DNA from: Pseudomonas sp. GM49
GTDB lineage: Bacteria > Pseudomonadota > Gammaproteobacteria > Pseudomonadales > Pseudomonadaceae
Length of the DNA: 40,902 nt
Direction of reading: 5' to 3'
Assembly (NCBI RefSeq): GCF_000282355.1
Contig: NZ_AKJL01000149.1
Span: 1-40,902 of the forward strand
Below are positions 7,503 to 15,770 of this stretch, one piece after another. The notes under the pieces were generated by a model. That model made no database searches. It worked only from the letters and a program-made list of their open reading frames with translations, and was not told the origin of the DNA. Within the stretch, counting starts at the first letter, position 1, and the number at the start of each line of letters is the position of its first letter. The translations under genes were made by a program, and so were the position numbers.

Positions 7503-7545
7503 CAAAGGCTGTTGAACGAGAGGTGAGGATCGTTTACGCCCCGAC
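7465..7545 (-). ncRNA. Candidate small RNA on the minus strand
   Basis: A perfect Rho-independent terminator points along the minus strand (stem 7502-7474, T9 tract 7473-7465), but no minus-strand gene ends there. Reading toward it, a TTGACA lies at 7574-7569 with a weak -10 region about 17 nt on, giving a transcript of roughly 75-80 nt. The predicted RNA carries the C-rich single-stranded stretch AUCCUCACCUCUCG, complementary to Shine-Dalgarno-like GAGGUGAGG, as in many Hfq-dependent antisense sRNAs. I do not recognise it as a named sRNA. The 5' end is a guess. Confidence 0.35.
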
Positions 7546-7665
7546 GAGCAAACCATGAACGTGATTTGTGTCAACGCTCCTCGAGATCCATTTAAAGCCG
7601 TAACGATCCTGGTTCAAAGCTAATAAGAATCAAAAATAATCCTCAACGAGCCAGGCGCACAAAAA

Positions 7666-7688
7666 CACGATCATTGATTTGTATCGTG
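7666..7688. promoter_or_regulatory. Inverted repeat CACGAT-N11-ATCGTG
   Basis: Perfect 6-bp arms at 7666-7671 and 7683-7688 lie in the 665-bp non-coding region 7406-8070. This region otherwise holds only the candidate sRNA and the upstream part of the ToxR-like gene. The repeat could serve either the sRNA or the regulator gene. Confidence 0.28.
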
Positions 7689-8070
7689 ACAATTCAAATA
7701 GCAATTGATGCCTTGTCGAGACAGCCAAGTTAGTTCACTCAGGCGTGGCTCCGTGCAAATCCACCTGCCTGAGCTTGCAGTTTTCGGATAGCGCAGAAAA
7801 TCAGTTCCAAGCATTATTCACGGTGTCCAAATCAAAAACCGCGGGTCATCCAGCAATGTTTTTCCTTTGTTTGATTCAATTCATACCTCTGACAGGCAGG
7901 GCTGTTTGCCGCACTGCACGCCTCTGAAACGAGCCATTCCAGCATTGTAAATGCGACACACAGTGCACCTTGCGCTTGGCCCTCATCTTCGTTCGCCTCC
8001 CAGACCAGAATGTACCGAGCCAAATCCGGCCCCTATACTCAGGCCAGTACCGCCTGAACGGAAGATTTCT

Positions 8071-8892
8071 ATGAGCCACACCTTCAAATTGAAAAATGGC
8101 GCTGTGGCAGTATTCGACCCAGACAGCGCCGTGCTTTCCATTACAACACCCCATGGAGATGTACAAAATTCCACGCTAGGTAGAGCTGAGTCGCGTCTAT
8201 TGGACCTGCTGCTCATGGAGCCAGGTGTCACTAAAAGCCGTGACGAAATCATCGACTACACCTGGAATGACCGTGTGGTGGCCTCCGGCAGTTTGAATCA
8301 AACCGTTTTCTCACTACGCAATATTCTTAATGACGGTCGAGATCACGAGATTTTGATGACTGTTCCTCGACGAGGATATTGCTTCAACCGACACTGTGTC
8401 GTCGATGCGCAAGCAGATGTACCAGTACCCTCAGAGGAAACTGCGCAGCCACCCGCTCCCGTCACTGAACAACTACCGCCAACCGGTAGTGATGAGCGGC
8501 CTGCACCCTCAGGTAAAACCAGTAAATCCACCCGCCTTACGAAGGCTCAACTGATCGCTTATGTCGTTACGCTGGCAGTCGTTGCCTTCACTATTTTTCA
8601 ATTCGACTTCGACATGCCAAAAATTGAAATTTCCAGCGTTGACAAGAATGGACTGGTCATCCACGCCGTAGGCAATGATCTGGCCGAGGCACAAGCGCTG
8701 ATGGATCTGTCGGCCAAGCAATCTGAACAGCTACCGCCAAATCTGAAGGGTCAAGTCTGGATCAACCTGTATAAAGCCAACTATTCCGTTTCGTGCATTC
8801 GCCCGGACCTGAGCACTGCGAATCTACAATTAAACAGCAGCGAAAGAGACCTCGCCTTGATGATTCGTCAATGTCTGGAAGTCACCTTATGA
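8071..8892 (+). CDS. ToxR-like membrane-bound transcriptional regulator
   Basis: A protein of 273 residues with three parts. Residues 1-107 are an OmpR-type winged helix (LGRAESRLLDLLLM, then SGSLNQTVFSLRNIL and VPRRGYCF, the usual ToxR/CadC ending). A Pro-rich linker follows, then one transmembrane helix at about 160-178 (LIAYVVTLAVVAFTIF). A periplasmic domain of about 95 residues has two cysteines (SVSCIRPDL and RQCLEV) that could form a disulfide. It would bind DNA from the membrane in response to a periplasmic signal. ATG 8071 has GGAAG at 8060-8064; the longer upstream frame lacks a ribosome site. Its stop overlaps the next start (ATGA), so it works with that gene product. Confidence 0.82.
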   Translation: MSHTFKLKNGAVAVFDPDSAVLSITTPHGDVQNSTLGRAESRLLDLLLMEPGVTKSRDEIIDYTWNDRVVASGSLNQTVFSLRNILNDGRDHEILMTVPRRGYCFNRHCVVDAQADVPVPSEETAQPPAPVTEQLPPTGSDERPAPSGKTSKSTRLTKAQLIAYVVTLAVVAFTIFQFDFDMPKIEISSVDKNGLVIHAVGNDLAEAQALMDLSAKQSEQLPPNLKGQVWINLYKANYSVSCIRPDLSTANLQLNSSERDLALMIRQCLEVTL

Positions 8893-9371
8893 AGTTTGAA
8901 ATTCCGCAAGTCATTCACTGGCCGCTAATAGTCTTGATCAACGCACTCTGCATTTTCTCTCTTGCTTATTCGCCTTCGCACTACATGGAAAACACCAGTT
9001 ATCAAACAAAAACCCGGCAATGGCTGGAAGACCTCAATCAACTCAACACCGAAGAGTACCTCACTATCGGGCATGGCCGACTCACGGGGACCACGCTGGA
9101 AAGCCTGAATGGAAAAATCCGCAATGCGACTATATCGGCGAATATAATCGGAGAAAGCAAAACACACGTCCAGATCAAAGTCAGCAACGTCAAACTTAGC
9201 CAGGACAATGAACTGTTTGCCATTGAAAAGACCCCTGACCTGTTCTTCAGACGGCAATACGTCTTGCAAGAAGGTGCCATTCTAAACTACGAATTGATTC
9301 CGACGCCGGATAAAAACGCCGTGTGTTTTTACGTACACGAACTTGGCCGCTTGCGCTGCATGAACCATTAA
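8889..9371 (+). CDS. ToxS-like membrane partner of the ToxR-like regulator
   Basis: A protein of 160 residues translated from an ATGA overlap with the preceding regulator. Residues 12-29 are one membrane helix (WPLIVLINALCIFSLAYS); the remainder is periplasmic and ends in VCFYVHELGRLRCM, with two cysteines. Topology, size and coupling match ToxS/TcpH-type effectors, which stabilise the periplasmic domain of a ToxR-type regulator. I see no clear sequence similarity to Vibrio ToxS, so the assignment rests on architecture and position. Confidence 0.6.
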   Translation: MKFEIPQVIHWPLIVLINALCIFSLAYSPSHYMENTSYQTKTRQWLEDLNQLNTEEYLTIGHGRLTGTTLESLNGKIRNATISANIIGESKTHVQIKVSNVKLSQDNELFAIEKTPDLFFRRQYVLQEGAILNYELIPTPDKNAVCFYVHELGRLRCMNH

Positions 9372-9556
9372 TCGGTTTCCCGCACTGACTCGATACCCGC
9401 CTGGTACAGGTTCATATCAAAGAATTCTCCACGCCAAAAATAACAGTTATTGATTTGAATCAGATGGCGCCCCAGCAAAAAATCCCTCGCCGATAATCTC
9501 TGGAATCGAGCCTGCTTGATTCTCGTCCGGGACAATACCTTATACAGGGGAATCAA

Positions 9557-9856
9557 GTGAAAGCCATGTATTTCCTGCGAGCCAACAAATCGACGACTTT
9601 CGGATTCCTGGCGGTCTTGTTTCTGTCTGCAATGCCACTTTATTCGTTGGCGCATGACGAGCACTCCGTCGAAAGTACGACAATTGAATATTATGAAATT
9701 CAAACAAACCCGGATGACAGCCAGAAACAGTCGCATCTGAAAATTCATAGTGAGAATGAGTATCATACGGACGAGCAGGACAGTGATTCTGCTCTCCCTA
9801 CCCCACCACAAGGTGATACCGGCACGAGTTACGCCAACACGCGCATATTCCTTTGA
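9557..9856 (+). CDS. Small secreted acidic/His-rich protein
   Basis: A protein of 99 residues. GTG 9557 is chosen because AGGGG at 9546-9550 sits 6 nt before it; ATG 9566 is too far away. The signal peptide runs through LYSLAHD, and the mature part is rich in Asp, Glu, Ser and His, hydrophilic and probably unstructured. The family is not recognised. Histidines near the cleavage site and in the middle could bind metal, but that is speculative. A hairpin follows the stop. Confidence 0.5.
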   Translation: MKAMYFLRANKSTTFGFLAVLFLSAMPLYSLAHDEHSVESTTIEYYEIQTNPDDSQKQSHLKIHSENEYHTDEQDSDSALPTPPQGDTGTSYANTRIFL

Positions 9857-9873
9857 GGCACGTGGTGCTCGCC

Positions 9874-9894
9874 GGGGCAGGCGGTGACTGCCCC
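9874..9894 (+). terminator. GC-rich hairpin after the small secreted protein gene
   Basis: GGGGCAG (9874-9880) and CTGCCCC (9888-9894) form a perfect 7-bp stem with a 7-nt loop, 18 bp after the stop. No T tract follows, so termination would be inefficient or Rho-assisted. Confidence 0.35.
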
Positions 9895-10034
9895 CTTCTG
9901 ACGACCTGGAAAATATGAGTTATTGACTTTGGCGGGCACCATCGAAGTGAGATTATTTGCAGACCAAGCCATGGCAGAGATGCAGCTGACACCAGGTTCT
10001 GCCTGAATAAACTGTTAATAAGGAAATCACCTCG

Positions 10035-10367
10035 ATGCTACTGAAAAACTTTGTCACCGTGTCGTTTGGTTTATTGCTTTCTCTCAAGGCCATGGCCGAC
10101 GACAAGGGCGTCTACAGTGCCAAATTGACGAATGTCGAAACCAACAAGAAGGCCCCAAGTGCTGTGAAAGCCAACTATCAGGTAAACACCGGTTATCGTA
10201 TTGACGACTTTTACTCCTTTACAGCTGCAGCCATTGACCCGATGAAACCTCAATCGCAGATCTTCAGCTCGAAAATCGACCCGCGCAACGTTCAACACAT
10301 GGACGACTCACCATTGAACAACAAGTACGCATTTTCGGCAGAGCTGGAACTGATCCGGGGACTCTGA
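10035..10367 (+). CDS. Truncated outer-membrane-barrel-like secreted protein
   Basis: A protein of 110 residues. It starts MLLKNFVTVSFGLLLSLKAM then ADDKGVYSAKLTNVETNKKA, closely parallel to the barrel protein at 13375, which starts MLLRN and after its signal peptide reads ADDKGLYLGAGVSNIQTDES. Both then have a Y-x-V-x-x-G-Y-R-(I/V) strand. This copy stops after about 90 mature residues and lacks the later beta-strands and C-terminal aromatic residue of a complete barrel. It may be a reduced paralog with a new periplasmic role, or a decaying copy. AGGAAATC upstream at about 10021 gives a ribosome site. Confidence 0.55.
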   Translation: MLLKNFVTVSFGLLLSLKAMADDKGVYSAKLTNVETNKKAPSAVKANYQVNTGYRIDDFYSFTAAAIDPMKPQSQIFSSKIDPRNVQHMDDSPLNNKYAFSAELELIRGL

Positions 10368-10493
10368 CAACCCGTTCAAAGCCAATGGCAATGGGGTCGA
10401 TTCACCGACAGAACGGACGCCGTATCGCGTATCCTCTCCATGACTGCCCGTCAGGCTTGACCCTAATCATTTAACAGATGAGCCTTCAATTTC

Positions 10494-11474
10494 ATGAGTA
10501 TCGCACCGCCCGACGAGATCTTTCATTTGTCTTCTGCCTTGCCGAGCCAACTGAATAGAACAATAGGCAAATGGGAAATGAGCCTTATTCCGACCGAGCA
10601 TGAGGCGCGCATTCGGCAACACAAGCTCTTTCACAGTGCCGAACTCCAGTGCAGTCGTCTTGAGTTCGACTCATCCCTCACCCTGGTCAGTTCTGTCCCT
10701 GCCGGATTCGTGACATTCGCCATCTCGCAGGCCCCGATTGGACGCCCCGTCGTAAACAATCACAAACTACAGCCTAACGAAGTCATCGTACTGCACAGCG
10801 ATGAAACGGTGCATTACACCTGCGAACCGAATGAAACACTTTTCACCATCACCACAACACTGGAAAACTATGACCGGTGCCGCCAACGTCACTTGGTCAT
10901 CGATATACTTGCCAACAGAACAAAACACTGTTTCCAGGCTGAAAACTTTCAATTCATACGATCTGCCATTCAAGCCATCAGCGCTTCCTGTGACGACATC
11001 AACGACGCTGGCACGGTACTTTCTTCTCTATTGCTGGCATTGACGCCCGCTGGCGGCTTCAGCCGTAAAGTCCCGACAAGAAGAAAAGTGGCGATAGAAG
11101 CCATAGAGTACATTCATGCAAATACAAAAAAAGCGCTCACTATAAAATCACTCGTAAGACAACTTGAAACCACAACCCGCACCTTGCACTTTGGCTTTAT
11201 TGAAACGTTCGGGATGTCGCCAATCGCGTATATCAGGAACTTGAGACTCGCAAGCGCCCGTCTCGATCTGATAAACAAAACCTGGCCCACCGTGACAGAA
11301 ACCGCGATGTTCTGGAACTTCCATCATCTGGGCCGGTTTTCCAAGGCGTATCAGATTGCATACGGAGAGACACCGTCGGAAACGGCCAGGCGCAACTCAG
11401 CCAAGCCCAGGAACACGACCTCCTCCGTTTACAACCAGGTCGTTGACGGGCTTTTATCAAAACCCGGCAAATAA
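10494..11474 (+). CDS. AraC family transcriptional regulator
   Basis: A protein of 326 residues. The C-terminal about 100 residues form the double helix-turn-helix: IEAIEYIHANTKKALTIKSL, then FGFIETFGMSPIAYIRNLRL and a second helix ending HHLGRFSKAYQIAYGETPSE. The N-terminal 200 residues form the sensor domain and have no clear ligand clue. The preserved G-R-F-S-K-A-Y-x-x-x-Y-G-E-x-P-S-E stretch marks an active DNA-binding domain. It lies between the two barrel-like genes and before the EAL gene and may control them; this is inferred from position only. Confidence 0.85.
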   Translation: MSIAPPDEIFHLSSALPSQLNRTIGKWEMSLIPTEHEARIRQHKLFHSAELQCSRLEFDSSLTLVSSVPAGFVTFAISQAPIGRPVVNNHKLQPNEVIVLHSDETVHYTCEPNETLFTITTTLENYDRCRQRHLVIDILANRTKHCFQAENFQFIRSAIQAISASCDDINDAGTVLSSLLLALTPAGGFSRKVPTRRKVAIEAIEYIHANTKKALTIKSLVRQLETTTRTLHFGFIETFGMSPIAYIRNLRLASARLDLINKTWPTVTETAMFWNFHHLGRFSKAYQIAYGETPSETARRNSAKPRNTTSSVYNQVVDGLLSKPGK

Positions 11475-11544
11475 CGATTAATAATTACGTTTTATCAGGC
11501 ACAGGTACCCACAATTGCTTATTTGCCCGTCCAAGGAGATAAGC

Positions 11545-11649
11545 ATGCATCATCGAATAAACACACTGCCACTCAAGCAGAAAATCGCCCTGTGCATTAT
11601 CGCCTATGCAAGCGGCATCTTGTTGGCCGGGGTAATTGACTGGTACTGA
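11545..11649 (+). CDS. 34-residue small membrane protein
   Basis: A short ORF with a strong ribosome site (AAGGAGAT at 11533-11540) 4 nt before ATG 11545. The product MHHRINTLPLKQKIALCIIA then YASGILLAGVIDWY has a basic N-terminus and one hydrophobic helix. It lies in the gap between the AraC gene and the CSS-EAL gene on the same strand. The clean ribosome site and single-helix design argue for translation. It could influence the neighbouring membrane phosphodiesterase, but no function is known. Confidence 0.45.
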   Translation: MHHRINTLPLKQKIALCIIAYASGILLAGVIDWY

Positions 11650-11708
11650 AGACGTTTAATCCGCGACTACAAGGTGCACAATGAAATATTGATACCTCGG
11701 GGTTTTCG

Positions 11709-13304
11709 ATGGTTGCCATATATAAAGCGTTACTTGGAAGGCACGCAGTCACTGTATGCCTGATTGCTGCGACGGGCTGGGCCGCATGGTTCTGTGCTGG
11801 AGGACTGGCAGAGCCAATCATTTCACGGAAGTTGAATAACGTTTATGCCGATCTGCGTGCTGCTCAGGTAGAGCCTAATGCGCAGATCGACAAAGTACTG
11901 GAAGCCCTCGGCGATCTTGATCGTTCGGGTGAGGAATGCTCCGTCGAGCAATACTCACAACTGGCCGAGCTGGTTAAAAACCTGCGATTTGTTGATCAAG
12001 CGGCAATCGAACTGCCCAATGGCAAGATCTGTTCTTCCTACGGACAAGAACTCCCGTCATTACTGGCCGGTAACGTCAAGCGCAAGTTCTCCGTTGGAAA
12101 ACGAACCTACTGGGTCGATTCTGGCCACACAGTTTCTGCGGACACCGACTTTATCATTGTGTCGGAACAATCAACCTACGTCTGGGCAAACAAGAAGATC
12201 CTGCTCGACAACTTGAAGTTTCCCGAGGACCTGCAACTGGACCTCATCGGCCCCGGCGGCGCTGTGCCCATTGCCTCTACGGGTGCTCAGCCGCTGAAGA
12301 TGCAGAAGCCGTTCCACCTTGAAGAACTGGTGACCTCGGCAGACAAGGTCCTGATCGCCTTTGCGGGCAAGCGAAATGAACTGATCTGCGTCATTTCTCT
12401 TCCGTTGAGTTACCTGACAAGTCTCAAATTCAAATTATTCATTGGCCTTGTGTGCGTGTTCGCAGCGCTGCTCTTCCTCGCAAGGTGTACTCAACGGCAT
12501 TACACCTCTACTGCGGTACGGCTTCGCAATGCCATAAAAGCCAACACGCTGGGTGTTCACTACCAGCCTATCGTCAATTTGACGACGGGCTATCTGGAGG
12601 GCGCCGAAGCACTTCCTACCTGGAGCGACAACGGCACCCATGTGCCTGCGGATGTTTTTATTGCGGTGGCGGAGAAGTCTGACTTGATCCGCAAACTGAC
12701 GCGTTCGGTGATTCGGCAAGTGGCGGAGGATTACAGCACCTACCTTTGGGCGTGCAAGGACTTCTACATCACGGTCAATCTTTGCGCCCAGGATATTCAG
12801 GACCCCACCTTTCCAGACTTTGTGGCCAGCCTGCTGGCAACCTACCGCATGCCTGCGTCCGCCATGACTTTTGAAATCACCGAAAGGACCTTGCTCGATC
12901 AGAAGCCTGCCGCCATGCAATTGCGACGGCTTCGTGCATGTGGTCATCGCATTGCCGTGGACGACTTCGGTATCGGCTATTCCAACCTCTCGCTCCTGGA
13001 TTCAGTGCCTTTCGACATTCTGAAAATAGATCGCTCATTCATCGCAGACGACAAGATCGCGGCCAAGGACGCCTTGTGGCGACACATTGCCCGGTTGGCC
13101 AAGTCGCTACGACTCAAGGTCGTGGCCGAAGGAGTCGAGAGTCAGCAGCAACTGCCGCATCTGGTTTCGGAGGGGGTTGTATTGGCACAAGGCTGGTTGT
13201 TCTGCAAAGCGCTACCCATTCAAGCGTTGGCAAGACGCTACTTTCAATGTCCGGCAAACATCCCGCCTTGCGACTCAAAAATATCAATCAATGACTTCTA
13301 TTAA
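11709..13304 (+). CDS. Membrane cyclic-di-GMP phosphodiesterase with CSS-motif sensor and EAL domain
   Basis: A protein of 531 residues. A first helix (about 10-30) and a second (about 240-260) flank a periplasmic CSS-motif domain with C-S-S at 108-110 (ICSSYG) and a second Cys at about 77, a redox pair in this family. The EAL domain runs from about 275 to the end: E300-A301-L302, VNLCAQDI, FEITERT, VDDFGIGYSNLSLL, LKIDRSFI, VAEGVE and AQGWLF. All residues for metal binding and hydrolysis appear intact, so it should degrade c-di-GMP to pGpG, gated by periplasmic thiol-disulfide state. There is no GGDEF domain. Confidence 0.87.
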   Translation: MVAIYKALLGRHAVTVCLIAATGWAAWFCAGGLAEPIISRKLNNVYADLRAAQVEPNAQIDKVLEALGDLDRSGEECSVEQYSQLAELVKNLRFVDQAAIELPNGKICSSYGQELPSLLAGNVKRKFSVGKRTYWVDSGHTVSADTDFIIVSEQSTYVWANKKILLDNLKFPEDLQLDLIGPGGAVPIASTGAQPLKMQKPFHLEELVTSADKVLIAFAGKRNELICVISLPLSYLTSLKFKLFIGLVCVFAALLFLARCTQRHYTSTAVRLRNAIKANTLGVHYQPIVNLTTGYLEGAEALPTWSDNGTHVPADVFIAVAEKSDLIRKLTRSVIRQVAEDYSTYLWACKDFYITVNLCAQDIQDPTFPDFVASLLATYRMPASAMTFEITERTLLDQKPAAMQLRRLRACGHRIAVDDFGIGYSNLSLLDSVPFDILKIDRSFIADDKIAAKDALWRHIARLAKSLRLKVVAEGVESQQQLPHLVSEGVVLAQGWLFCKALPIQALARRYFQCPANIPPCDSKISINDFY

Positions 13305-13374
13305 CCCCTCATGGCCCCTCAAATGCTCGCCGAACCCTAACACCTGACAAACCTGAACAAGGACTCCACTACAC

Positions 13375-13875
13375 ATGCTACTTCGAAACCTTGGCTTCGC
13401 TTCACTGCTATCGTTGCTGACTTTTCAGGCGCTCGCTGATGACAAAGGTTTGTATCTTGGAGCTGGCGTAAGCAACATCCAGACCGACGAATCCAAGTTG
13501 GACGACGACGACACCAGCTACAAGGTTTATGCAGGGTATCGCGTCAATAGCTACCTGGCCTTCGAGGGCGCCTACGTCGATCTGGGTCAATTCAAGGACA
13601 AGAATCTCGATTTCGAAGGCAAATCGGCTCAGGCTGCCGCCCATGTCGGCTTTCCGTTGGGCGATCGGATGCGGGTATTCGGCAGTGTCGGTGCTCACGC
13701 CTGGGACGCCGACGGCAATGCCACCGACGACGATACCGGGGTTGATCTGACCTACGGTGTCGGCCTGGAGGTCGATGTCTTTCGCAACATCGGCCTGCGC
13801 GCCGAATACGAAGTTCTGGAGGTCGGAGAGATCAACCTGAATCAGACGACCGCATCCGCCTATATGCTTTTTTAA
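13375..13875 (+). CDS. Outer-membrane beta-barrel protein
   Basis: A protein of 166 residues with a signal peptide (MLLRNLGFASLLSLLTFQAL then ADD), a small eight-strand barrel pattern (YLGAGVSNI, YKVYAGYRVN, LAFEGAYVDLG, TYGVGLEVDV, GLRAEYEV) and a terminal aromatic Phe (SAYMLF) as the Bam recognition end. It belongs to the OmpA-like/OmpX-like small porin group; no pore specificity can be read. A ribosome site, AAGGACT, lies about 12 nt before ATG 13375. It is the complete relative of the short gene at 10035. Confidence 0.75.
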   Translation: MLLRNLGFASLLSLLTFQALADDKGLYLGAGVSNIQTDESKLDDDDTSYKVYAGYRVNSYLAFEGAYVDLGQFKDKNLDFEGKSAQAAAHVGFPLGDRMRVFGSVGAHAWDADGNATDDDTGVDLTYGVGLEVDVFRNIGLRAEYEVLEVGEINLNQTTASAYMLF

Positions 13876-13888
13876 CACCGCTACAACC

Positions 13889-13910
13889 GAGCGGCCTCCC
13901 CCGGTCGCTC
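13889..13910 (+). terminator. Possible terminator hairpin after the barrel gene
   Basis: GAGCGGCC (13889-13896) pairs with GGTCGCTC (13903-13910) with one G-T wobble and a C-rich loop. No T tract follows. It sits between convergent genes. Confidence 0.3.
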
Positions 13911-13957
13911 ATCGCACTCGCCGCAATGCTCGTCCTCCTCCTGCCAGCCCCTAGCCA

Positions 13958-15574
13958 TTACTTCAACGGCTCCTTCGATTCCTGCGCAGGTGCCATGTAC
14001 CACTTGTCCCTGGGCACCCATTTCTCCTGTTGCGGATCACCCAGATAGTGCGGCGACATGATCTGTACGCCGTACTCGTTGAACACATCCTGGATGTTGG
14101 CGTGCAACATGCTCAGCAGCACCGCTCGCGGCCGAGGCTGACTGGGGATGGCCTGGGCCACCAACCGGTACTCGGGGTAGAAATCCGACAAAGCCGTTTG
14201 AAACACCTGCGGCGGTGGGGTTTCGAGGACGCCGGGCGTGCGTTTGGCGGCTTCCAGCAACATCCCTTCGACCTGTCGCCAGGGGGTGTCATAGCCAATG
14301 GTGACCGCGGTGTCGACCACATAACCGGGGCCTTGTACCACCCGCGAGTAGTTCTTGGTGACGGTGCCGGTGATCATCGAGTTGGGCAGGGTCAGCACTT
14401 CGCCAAGGCCGGTACGAATGCTCGTGGTGAACATGCCCAGTTCAGTGACCGTCCCTTCGTGCTCGCCAATGCGCACGAATTCACCGGGACGCAGGGTTCG
14501 GGTGTACGTCAGGATCAATCCGGCCGCCGCCTGCCCGACGACGCTGGAAGCACCCAGCGAAATCATCAGACCGACCAGCACCGACAAGCCTTTGAACGCA
14601 TCGGTACCGGCACCCGGCAAGTAGGGATAAGCCATGGCCAGGGCAAACAGCCAGATCGCCAGCGAAGTCAGGCGCTGAGTCGGCTTCAGGGTTTCATGGT
14701 TCAGCCAGTTGAAGGTGCCGGGCGTGGCCATGCGCCGCAGTATCCGGCGAGAGAATGCTGTCGCGCCTCGAGCAATGAAAAAGATCGCCAGCGCCACGCC
14801 GAGCCCGGGGATGGCCCCGAGAATCCCTTGCAGCAAATAGTCGACGACTTCCAGCAGATAGCTGTTAAGGCTTTCACCCCAGGGCCGGGTATAGGGAAAA
14901 CGCGACAGGACAAACCCCAGCCACTCGTAAGTGAGCAGCAACACGATGACCCAACGCAGCAATTCCAGCACGCGGCTGACCAATGGATAGAGGAAGTTGG
15001 CGTCGATCAGCGGGACCCGCCCGACCTTCAGGGCCTGGGTGTGCCGATGCATCAGGTCGGGCAGTTTTTTCAGCAGTTTGCGCCGCAGGACCACCATGCC
15101 GAACAGCAGTGCGATGTAAACGCCGGTGGCGATCAACGCGGCAACCACGGAGCGCAGAATCAATTGCAGGCTACGGGCTTCCCGGGTTTCGGCCACGACC
15201 TGGCGCAGCTTGCCCGCCGCGGCTTCAGCGGCCTGCTGTACCGACTCGTATTCGGTCTCGTCGAAGTCCTTGGGCGAAACGATAAAGGCGCGTCGGCTAC
15301 CCAGCAGCACCATGTAGCTTTTCATGATCGGGTCGAGGGTGACATTGAGGTCGTCGGCGTCATCCAGCGCCTCACCGATCACCACTTTCGCCCGTTTGAC
15401 CCGCGAGGCCGGGGCTTCACCGAGGATGGTCGCGCGAAACACCATGATGCTGCGGTTGGCCACTTTCAATTCAACGGGAGCATCAACCACTTTCGGTGCA
15501 TCCTCGGCCCACAGTTGCACCGACCAAAACATCCCGAAAACAGTAAACATTACAGCGAGCAGCCTGCTCCGCAT
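13958..15574 (-). CDS. MscS family mechanosensitive ion channel
   Basis: A protein of 538 residues. It has a signal peptide (LLAVMFTVFGMFWSVQLWAE), a periplasmic N-terminal domain of about 120 residues, several transmembrane helices from about residue 140 to 330, and then the MscS pore helix and beta domain: GASSVVGQAAAGLILTYTRT, RPGEFVRIGEHEGTVTELG and LTLPNSMITG. The pore helix carries the usual Ala/Gly packing. Such channels release solutes upon hypo-osmotic shock. The enlarged N-terminus resembles the longer MscS-like proteins rather than 286-residue MscS. It stands alone, with a REP doublet upstream. Confidence 0.88.
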   Translation of the reverse strand: MRSRLLAVMFTVFGMFWSVQLWAEDAPKVVDAPVELKVANRSIMVFRATILGEAPASRVKRAKVVIGEALDDADDLNVTLDPIMKSYMVLLGSRRAFIVSPKDFDETEYESVQQAAEAAAGKLRQVVAETREARSLQLILRSVVAALIATGVYIALLFGMVVLRRKLLKKLPDLMHRHTQALKVGRVPLIDANFLYPLVSRVLELLRWVIVLLLTYEWLGFVLSRFPYTRPWGESLNSYLLEVVDYLLQGILGAIPGLGVALAIFFIARGATAFSRRILRRMATPGTFNWLNHETLKPTQRLTSLAIWLFALAMAYPYLPGAGTDAFKGLSVLVGLMISLGASSVVGQAAAGLILTYTRTLRPGEFVRIGEHEGTVTELGMFTTSIRTGLGEVLTLPNSMITGTVTKNYSRVVQGPGYVVDTAVTIGYDTPWRQVEGMLLEAAKRTPGVLETPPPQVFQTALSDFYPEYRLVAQAIPSQPRPRAVLLSMLHANIQDVFNEYGVQIMSPHYLGDPQQEKWVPRDKWYMAPAQESKEPLK

Positions 15575-15656
15575 GTGTCGGATCCTTACTTCACAAAATT
15601 CAGATCGAGGGTACGTACCGCAGCGTAGTTCACCGATGAACGGTTGTCAGATTGCA

Positions 15657-15753
15657 AGAGCGAGCCTGCTCGCGATAAACCGGAGAACACCGCGGGGCGC
15701 CTGCCAACCCGCGTTATCGTTGACGACCATCGCGAGCGAGCTCGCTCCTACAG
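15657..15753. repeat. REP doublet (REPIN-like), CTCCTACAG variant
   Basis: The left arm GAGCGAGCCTGCTCGCGAT and the inverted right arm ATCGCGAGCGAGCTCGCTCC flank about 52 bp of unrelated sequence. This is the classic Pseudomonas mobile palindromic doublet, spread by a RAYT transposase located elsewhere. It lies between the mscS and glycine-zipper genes. Confidence 0.8.
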
Positions 15754-15770
15754 TGTGTTCCGTACCTGAT

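Noticed and set aside
14030..15628. A 532-codon plus-strand frame.
   Set aside because: It is antisense to the mscS-type gene, has no recognisable motif and has shadow-like composition.
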